From PWVB01 sp964530185 (GTDB lineage: Bacteria > Chloroflexota > Anaerolineae > B4-G1 > SLSP01): a stretch of DNA of 9,463 nt. Below, in pieces: positions 5,965 to 9,463 of the stretch (position 1 is its first letter; each line of letters starts with the position of its first letter). The translations under genes and the position numbers were made by a program. The notes beneath the pieces are model-generated. The model saw only the letters and a list, made by a program, of their open reading frames with translations, was not told the DNA's origin and made no database searches. Location: NCBI GenBank assembly GCA_964530185.1, contig CAZHBB010000112.1, positions 1-9,463 on the forward strand. Direction: 5' to 3'.

Positions 5965-6758
5965 GGCGGCTGCATGAGGCGCTCCAGGTAGAGCCGATCC
6001 ACGCGTCGCAGGGCCTGAATGGCCCGTCGCTTCTTCCACATCTTGGGGATGCCCAGAATTCCCGCGATCATGCCCCGCAGTGTGGCACGNNNNNNNNNNN
6101 NNNNNNNNNNNNNNNNNNNNNNNNNNNNNNNNNNNNNNNNNNNNNNNNNNNNNNNNNNNNNNNNNNNNNNNNNNNNNNNNNNNNNNNNNATATCCTCCAG
6201 CGAGAAGAAGAAGTCCTCATCCAACAGCCCGATGTCGCTCAGCATCTCGGCGCGATAGGCGGCGCTACCCCCACAGGCACTGAACACGTACGCCAGGTGG
6301 TCGTATTGGCCTGCGTCGCGCTGCCACACCCCACGGTTGTGGGCAAGCCCGTCGGGTGTGACGTAGTCGCCAGCCGTGTGGAGGAACTCCCGACGGTCGA
6401 ACAGCCGCATTTTGGAGGCCACCAGCCCCACCTCTGGGTGTTCCTCGAACGCGGCGACGAGGGCGCGGATCCATCCCTCATCGGCCTCTGTGTCGTTGTT
6501 GAGGAGGACTTTGATGGTTCCCCTGGCCGCCCGAAATCCGATGTTGCACGCCCCTGTGAACCCCCGGTTACGCTCCAGGACGATGACCCGAACCTCGGGG
6601 TAGGTGGAGAGGATCTGGAGCGAGGCGTCCGTGGAGGCGTTGTCGACCACCAGCACCTCCAGCTCCGGGTAACGCTGACGGCGCAGGCTGTCCAGGCAGA
6701 CTGGCAGGTGCGGGGCACCGTTCCAGTTAGGGATGATGACCGAGACGAGGGCCGTCAT
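5946..6758 (-). CDS. GT2-family glycosyltransferase, split by gap
   Basis: Inverting nucleotide-sugar glycosyltransferase with a GT-A fold, of the group that includes rhamnosyltransferases. The readable N-terminal part (about 189 residues) has VSVIIPNWNG (5-14), VVDNASTD (37-44), the ERNRGFTGACNIGF segment (62-75), the metal-binding LLNNDTEAD (85-93), and ends in FFFSLED, where the catalytic ED(V/I)D motif starts. The readable C-terminal 47 residues are basic and match the usual tail. The run of N between them hides the acceptor region; family members usually have many more residues there than 100 bases can encode, so the true gene is probably longer. The ATG overlaps the rmlD stop (ATGA), pointing to coupled synthesis and a polysaccharide role. 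Its stop lies 19 bases inside the convergent membrane-protein gene. Confidence 0.88.
   Translation of the reverse strand: MTALVSVIIPNWNGAPHLPVCLDSLRRQRYPELEVLVVDNASTDASLQILSTYPEVRVIVLERNRGFTGACNIGFRAARGTIKVLLNNDTEADEGWIRALVAAFEEHPEVGLVASKMRLFDRREFLHTAGDYVTPDGLAHNRGVWQRDAGQYDHLAYVFSACGGSAAYRAEMLSDIGLLDEDFFFSLEDXXXXXXXXXXXXXXXXXXXXXXXXXXXXXXXXXXRATLRGMIAGILGIPKMWKKRRAIQALRRVDRLYLERLMQPPYAIPV
6090..6189. other. Assembly gap of 100 N
   Basis: There are exactly 100 undetermined bases inside the glycosyltransferase gene. A round 100 is the usual placeholder for a gap of unknown size, so coordinates to the right are nominal. Both flanks translate as the same protein family, so the two sides probably do belong together. 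Confidence 0.98.
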
Positions 6759-7609
6759 GGTGCGCGTTGATATCCGGCTGCGTGGATGAAATCGCCCACG
6801 GCTTCCTCCCAGGGGCGGAGGCGTATCCCCAGGGCGGCGGCGGCGTTGTTGGCCAGTGGGGCGTAGGGGGGAGGGGTGCTCGCCCGTTCGAAGGCATCGG
6901 ACGTGATAGGGGTCAGGGGGATATGCTCCCGACCGCTCTGGCGGAGCAGCGCCTGGGCAAACTCGAAGCGGGATGCCTCACCCTCGTTCACCAGATGATA
7001 GATGCCGTAGGCCTGGGTCTCGATGAGTTTCACCAGGGCCCTGGCCAGGTCCGGGGCATACGTTGGGTTGGCTACCTCGTCGGTGACGACCCGGAGCGCC
7101 CCCCGCTGGTCGGCGAGGTTGATGATGCGATGGGGGAAGTTACGGCCGCCCGGGGCGAAGAGCCAGGCGGTGCGCACAATGTAGAAACGTCGCAGCAGGT
7201 GTTGCGTGTACCATTCGCCCGCCAGCTTTGAGCGGCCATACGCGTTGATAGGGTGGCAGGGGTGCCATTCGTGATAGGGCTCACGCATTGCGCCGTCGAA
7301 GACCTCGTTGGTGCTGATATACATCAGCGCCGCATCCACCTCGGCGGCGCTCAGCGCCAGGTTCTGCGTGCCCAGGCCGTTGACCCGGTAGGCCAGCGCA
7401 GGGTTACGGGCACAGCCGTCGACGTCCGTCATCGCCGCTGCGTTGATGATGAGGTCTGGGCGGACCTCATGGATCAGGCTCCGCATGGTTGCCCGTTCAG
7501 TGATGTCGTATTCGGGTAGATCGATCCCCAGCACGCTGTGTTCCGCCTCCAGGAGCGGCATCAGCGTCTGGCCCAACTGTCCTTTGTGACCTGTCAAAAG
7601 GATGCGCAT
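6755..7609 (-). CDS. rmlD: dTDP-4-dehydrorhamnose reductase RmlD
   Basis: NAD(P)H-dependent reductase that makes dTDP-L-rhamnose from dTDP-4-dehydro-L-rhamnose, the last step of the pathway. Its 284 residues are normal for RmlD. Visible landmarks: GHKGQLG (7-13) for the cofactor, DLIINAAAMTDVDGCARNP (52-70), YISTNEVFDG with Thr100 of the catalytic triad, Tyr124-xxx-Lys128 in YGRSKLAGE, RTAWLF, and DEVANPTYAPDLA (the family's DQxGxPT region). The family's usual STDYVFDG reads STNEVFDG here. The start is supported by only a modest AAGGG (7620-7624) 10 bases upstream. The stop overlaps the downstream glycosyltransferase start (ATGA). rmlA, rmlB and rmlC are not in the window, so rhamnose supply depends on genes elsewhere, or this is a reductase for a related sugar. 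Confidence 0.9.
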   Translation of the reverse strand: MRILLTGHKGQLGQTLMPLLEAEHSVLGIDLPEYDITERATMRSLIHEVRPDLIINAAAMTDVDGCARNPALAYRVNGLGTQNLALSAAEVDAALMYISTNEVFDGAMREPYHEWHPCHPINAYGRSKLAGEWYTQHLLRRFYIVRTAWLFAPGGRNFPHRIINLADQRGALRVVTDEVANPTYAPDLARALVKLIETQAYGIYHLVNEGEASRFEFAQALLRQSGREHIPLTPITSDAFERASTPPPYAPLANNAAAALGIRLRPWEEAVGDFIHAAGYQRAP

Positions 7610-7752
7610 GGTTCTTTCACCCTTGTTCCCTTGGAAGATCGTTGCACAGGCACCAATCTACCATAGATCACCCACATTGCCATACCCTGTCACCGAAATT
7701 CGTGTGTCGTAGCTCAGGGCTTGGCCCCGCCTGGCTTTCTGGCCGATCAATA

Positions 7753-7831
7753 GAGTAGTGACGCTGTAGCGGATGGAAGCCCAGGTGGCGCGGGAGGTTG
7801 GGATGCAGACGGACGGCCGCAGCGGCTACTC
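7753..7831. other. 79-nt structured intergenic element
   Basis: GAGTAG (7753-7758) pairs with CTACTC (7826-7831), CGCTG (7762-7766) with CAGCG (7820-7824), and CGG (7770-7772) with CCG (7817-7819): 14 Watson-Crick pairs in order, with a TGA/G internal loop and a TAG bulge. CCCA (7780-7783) and TGGG (7799-7802) can close an inner helix. All pairs are Watson-Crick, so either strand could fold. On the - strand it lies between serpin and rmlD, 144 bases before the rmlD ATG. The rest of 7610-7943 holds no gene and no convincing promoter that I can see. Confidence 0.45.
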
Positions 7832-7862
7832 GACGCGAGGTTCATCCAGCATGCAGGCCCTG

Positions 7863-7881
7863 GTCCCTCGGAAGGAGGGAC
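7863..7881 (-). terminator. Hairpin downstream of serpin, no U-tract
   Basis: GTCCCTC (7863-7869) and GAGGGAC (7875-7881) form a perfect 7-bp stem with a GGAAG loop (+ strand reading), about 60 bases past the serpin stop. It could stop or stabilise the 3' end of the serpin message. No T-run follows on either strand, so intrinsic termination is unproven. Confidence 0.35.
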
Positions 7882-7943
7882 GTCCTACAACGGCATGGCC
7901 ATCAGCGCTACTAGGAGGGCCTCGGTGCTCTGTGTCGCCCCCT

Positions 7944-9254
7944 TTACTGGGACGGATCCACCACACGGCCCAGGAACAGGATGGTGCCCGTCTGGATGTC
8001 GCGGATGAGAAAGATGAAAGGGTGATCCACGGTGACCTCGATGGGGCGCTCTGGCTCCGGCATGGCCGCCATTGCCTCCATGATGACGGCGGTCGCGGCG
8101 GCGGCCTCGGTGCCCTCCTCGTCCACCGAGACGAAGGCCTTGTGGATCACATCCCCGATGAACAGATCACGTCCGCCGGTCATCCCGGAGAAATCCGCGC
8201 TGTCGGAGAATGCGGCTGGCATCCCCATCGCCGTCAGCACTTGAGCCAGACTGAAGTCCGAGGTCATCTCGAAGCGCGGCATGGTGAGCACAACCTTGTG
8301 CCGGCTCAGGTCCTGGAGGATCGCCGTCAGCGTCCTGGTGTCCAGTGTGTCCTCGAAGGCCTGGAACCCCTGTGCATCAGGCAGGAGGATCACCATCGAT
8401 AGCTCCCAACCGTCATATGGGAGCTCCACGGCCTGGTACCCCTCTCCCTCGGCGTAGCGGAAGGAGGTCTGCTGCTTCATCATGGGCACCGTGACCTGGC
8501 TGCCGTCGAGCCGATAGAAGGGGCCGTCGGTGGTCATGTCCTTGTCAAAGGACTCGGCCCAGGCGGCGTTGAAGTAGATGGCATTGGTGAGCACCAGACG
8601 CGTCAGGGTGTCGATCGCGCCCGGCGGGATCAGGTCCTCGATCTTGCCCTCGGTCTGCTCGCTGATCCAGTCGTTGATGGTGACGCGGGCGGTCTCGGGG
8701 TCCCGCCTGAAGTCCAGGAGGCGCAGACCGGCCCCGTAGTTCTCGGCAAGGGTGTCCAGGAAGTCATCGAGGAACTGGGTGCCCTGTTGCCCCCAGATGG
8801 CGTTGACGATATGCAGGCGGAAGCCCCCCTCATCTTTGCCCTCTGCCCCCTGGCCTCGCTGGGCCAGCTCCAGGTCCAGGCGGTTGAACGCGGGGTGAAG
8901 ATGGTCCTGGGGCAGGGTGAAATGGAGGGTCTTGGCCATCTCCCGTTCGGTCTCGCCGCGCGCCCCGGCGTAGGTCATGGCCAGGGCCAGGGAGATGCTG
9001 TAGGGGGAGTAGAAGAGATTGCCACTGGCCTTGCCGCTGGACCCGTCCTTGAGGAAGCGGTAGAGGTCGAGGGCGAACGCCTGGTTCCCGTTGACCAGCT
9101 CTGCCAGCTCCGCATCGTCCACGTGGGGTGACAGGACCCGTTCCTTGTCCGACTGCACGCTCTGCGCCAGCACGGGCCCGCCGTTGGCGCGGGCGCAGCT
9201 CACCAGGCCCAGCAGGGCGATGAGGAACAGCGCGCTCCGCAATGTTGTGATCAT
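7944..9254 (-). CDS. Lipoprotein serpin (serine protease inhibitor)
   Basis: Full-length serpin of 436 residues. Residues 1-20 are a lipoprotein signal: Arg6, a hydrophobic core and the lipobox LVSC with Cys20, so the mature protein is probably lipid-anchored outside the membrane. A linker of about 30 residues precedes the serpin body. Serpin landmarks: NLFYSPYSISLALAM, LTNAIYFNAAW, ELPYDG, VVLTMPRFEM, and the C-terminal DHPFIFLIRD...ILFLGRVVDP. The hinge EEGTEAAAATA (P17 is Glu379, P14 is Thr382) has the small residues and Gly/Thr pattern of inhibitory serpins, so it should insert its loop and trap a protease. Counting 17 residues gives P1 = Met395, but the loop is about six residues longer than in alpha-1-antitrypsin, so P1 is uncertain (Met398 is an alternative). 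The start is well supported by GGAGGT 6 bases upstream (9261-9266). The target is probably a serine protease and not the neighbouring metallopeptidase. Confidence 0.93.
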   Translation of the reverse strand: MITTLRSALFLIALLGLVSCARANGGPVLAQSVQSDKERVLSPHVDDAELAELVNGNQAFALDLYRFLKDGSSGKASGNLFYSPYSISLALAMTYAGARGETEREMAKTLHFTLPQDHLHPAFNRLDLELAQRGQGAEGKDEGGFRLHIVNAIWGQQGTQFLDDFLDTLAENYGAGLRLLDFRRDPETARVTINDWISEQTEGKIEDLIPPGAIDTLTRLVLTNAIYFNAAWAESFDKDMTTDGPFYRLDGSQVTVPMMKQQTSFRYAEGEGYQAVELPYDGWELSMVILLPDAQGFQAFEDTLDTRTLTAILQDLSRHKVVLTMPRFEMTSDFSLAQVLTAMGMPAAFSDSADFSGMTGGRDLFIGDVIHKAFVSVDEEGTEAAAATAVIMEAMAAMPEPERPIEVTVDHPFIFLIRDIQTGTILFLGRVVDPSQ

Positions 9255-9269
9255 GGGTTCACCTCCGTG

Positions 9270-9284
9270 GGCCTATGATAGGCC
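9270..9284 (-). promoter_or_regulatory. 15-bp palindrome and -10 at serpin promoter
   Basis: GGCCTAT (9270-9276) and ATAGGCC (9278-9284) form a perfect inverted repeat with a one-base centre, three bases upstream of the serpin ribosome-binding site. Read on the - strand it contains TATCAT (9280-9275), five of six against the -10 consensus; no good -35 is seen. In RNA it could fold as GGCCTA-TCA-TAGGCC. If the -10 is real, the leader would be very short and the palindrome an ideal repressor site. Confidence 0.4.
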
Positions 9285-9376
9285 GACTTTCCTTTTAGAC
9301 GACTGAGGGGATGGGGATGTTCCGGCTGGGCCCACCGCAGCGAATCTACCGCAGGGCACGCAAAGGGCGCAGACAG

Positions 9377-9389
9377 GGTGACTGTCACC
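9377..9389. promoter_or_regulatory. GGTGAC-T-GTCACC inverted repeat
   Basis: A perfect 13-bp inverted repeat with 6-bp arms and a one-base centre, in the non-coding 209 bases upstream of the serpin gene. A further half-site, GGTGACA, lies at 9457-9463, and another on the - strand at 7694-7688 upstream of rmlD. It may be an operator. Odd-centred repeats with 6-bp arms are expected a couple of times by chance in a window this long. Confidence 0.3.
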
Positions 9390-9463
9390 TTGATGGATGG
9401 ATGGCGTGCGCGGGCCATCGCTTGCGGTGGCGGCTCTCGGCAAAGGCCTTGACAGAGGTGACA

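Noticed and set aside
5682..6770. + strand frame across the N gap
   Set aside because: It is open only because N codons are not stops; the - strand glycosyltransferase explains the region.
7710..7790. Possible tRNA, from GTAGCTCAG at about 7708-7716
   Set aside because: No D-stem pairing, no anticodon arm, no GGTTCRA T-loop and no acceptor stem at the right spacing.
7773..8402. 209-codon + strand frame from the spacer into the serpin gene
   Set aside because: Mostly antisense of the serpin, with no start signal and His/Arg/Gly-rich composition typical of shadows.
3257..9254. Peptidase and serpin as an enzyme-inhibitor pair
   Set aside because: Serpins trap serine or some cysteine proteases; an M1 zinc peptidase has no acyl intermediate to trap, and the genes are on different strands and operons.
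1..9463. CRISPR array, insertion sequence or phage genes
   Set aside because: No regularly spaced 24-40 bp repeats with unique spacers, no transposase or integrase motifs, and no phage structural proteins are visible.

Overview
The window is GC-rich and looks like a bacterial metagenome scaffold: one run of exactly 100 N (6090-6189) is a scaffolding gap. Three things suggest a Gram-positive-type or Chloroflexota-like lineage: a SufS/SufU pair of the kind used by bacteria without SufE, a lipoprotein serpin, and intergenic palindromes common in filamentous and thermophilic Chloroflexota. There is no rRNA or other marker gene, so this placement is an inference of moderate to low confidence.

Left part, + strand. 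sufS (170-1399) and sufU (1448-1831) form a two-gene Fe-S cluster unit: a desulfurase that makes persulfide and its sulfur acceptor or scaffold. No sufB, sufC or sufD is in view. Then comes about 430 bases without a gene (1832-2260) that is unusually rich in symmetry: a perfect 13-bp tandem duplication, two overlapping mutually exclusive hairpins, a 16-bp palindromic hairpin, and an array of 15-16 bp dyad-symmetric tandem repeats directly downstream of a possible promoter for the next operon.

Middle part, + strand. galE (2261-3244), a secreted M1-family zinc peptidase (3257-5095) and a multi-pass membrane protein of unknown function (5092-5964) are tightly packed. The last two overlap by GTGA, so this is probably one operon of cell-surface character.

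Right part, - strand. A lipoprotein serpin (9254-7944) is followed after 334 bases by rmlD (7609-6755) and a GT2 glycosyltransferase (6758-5946) that overlap by ATGA. The glycosyltransferase is interrupted by the N gap and converges on the membrane-protein gene with a 19-bp 3' overlap. GalE (UDP-sugar epimerisation), RmlD (dTDP-L-rhamnose) and the GT2 enzyme fit synthesis of a cell-surface polysaccharide. The peptidase and the serpin are both predicted to be exported.

I found no complete, clearly new multi-gene system. The most interesting signals are non-coding: the dyad repeat array in the galE leader, the 15-bp palindrome over the serpin promoter region, the structured tail of sufU, and a 79-nt hairpin between serpin and rmlD. 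Among the proteins, the serpin with an extended Met-rich reactive loop and the SufU-like protein without the SufU insertion stand out.
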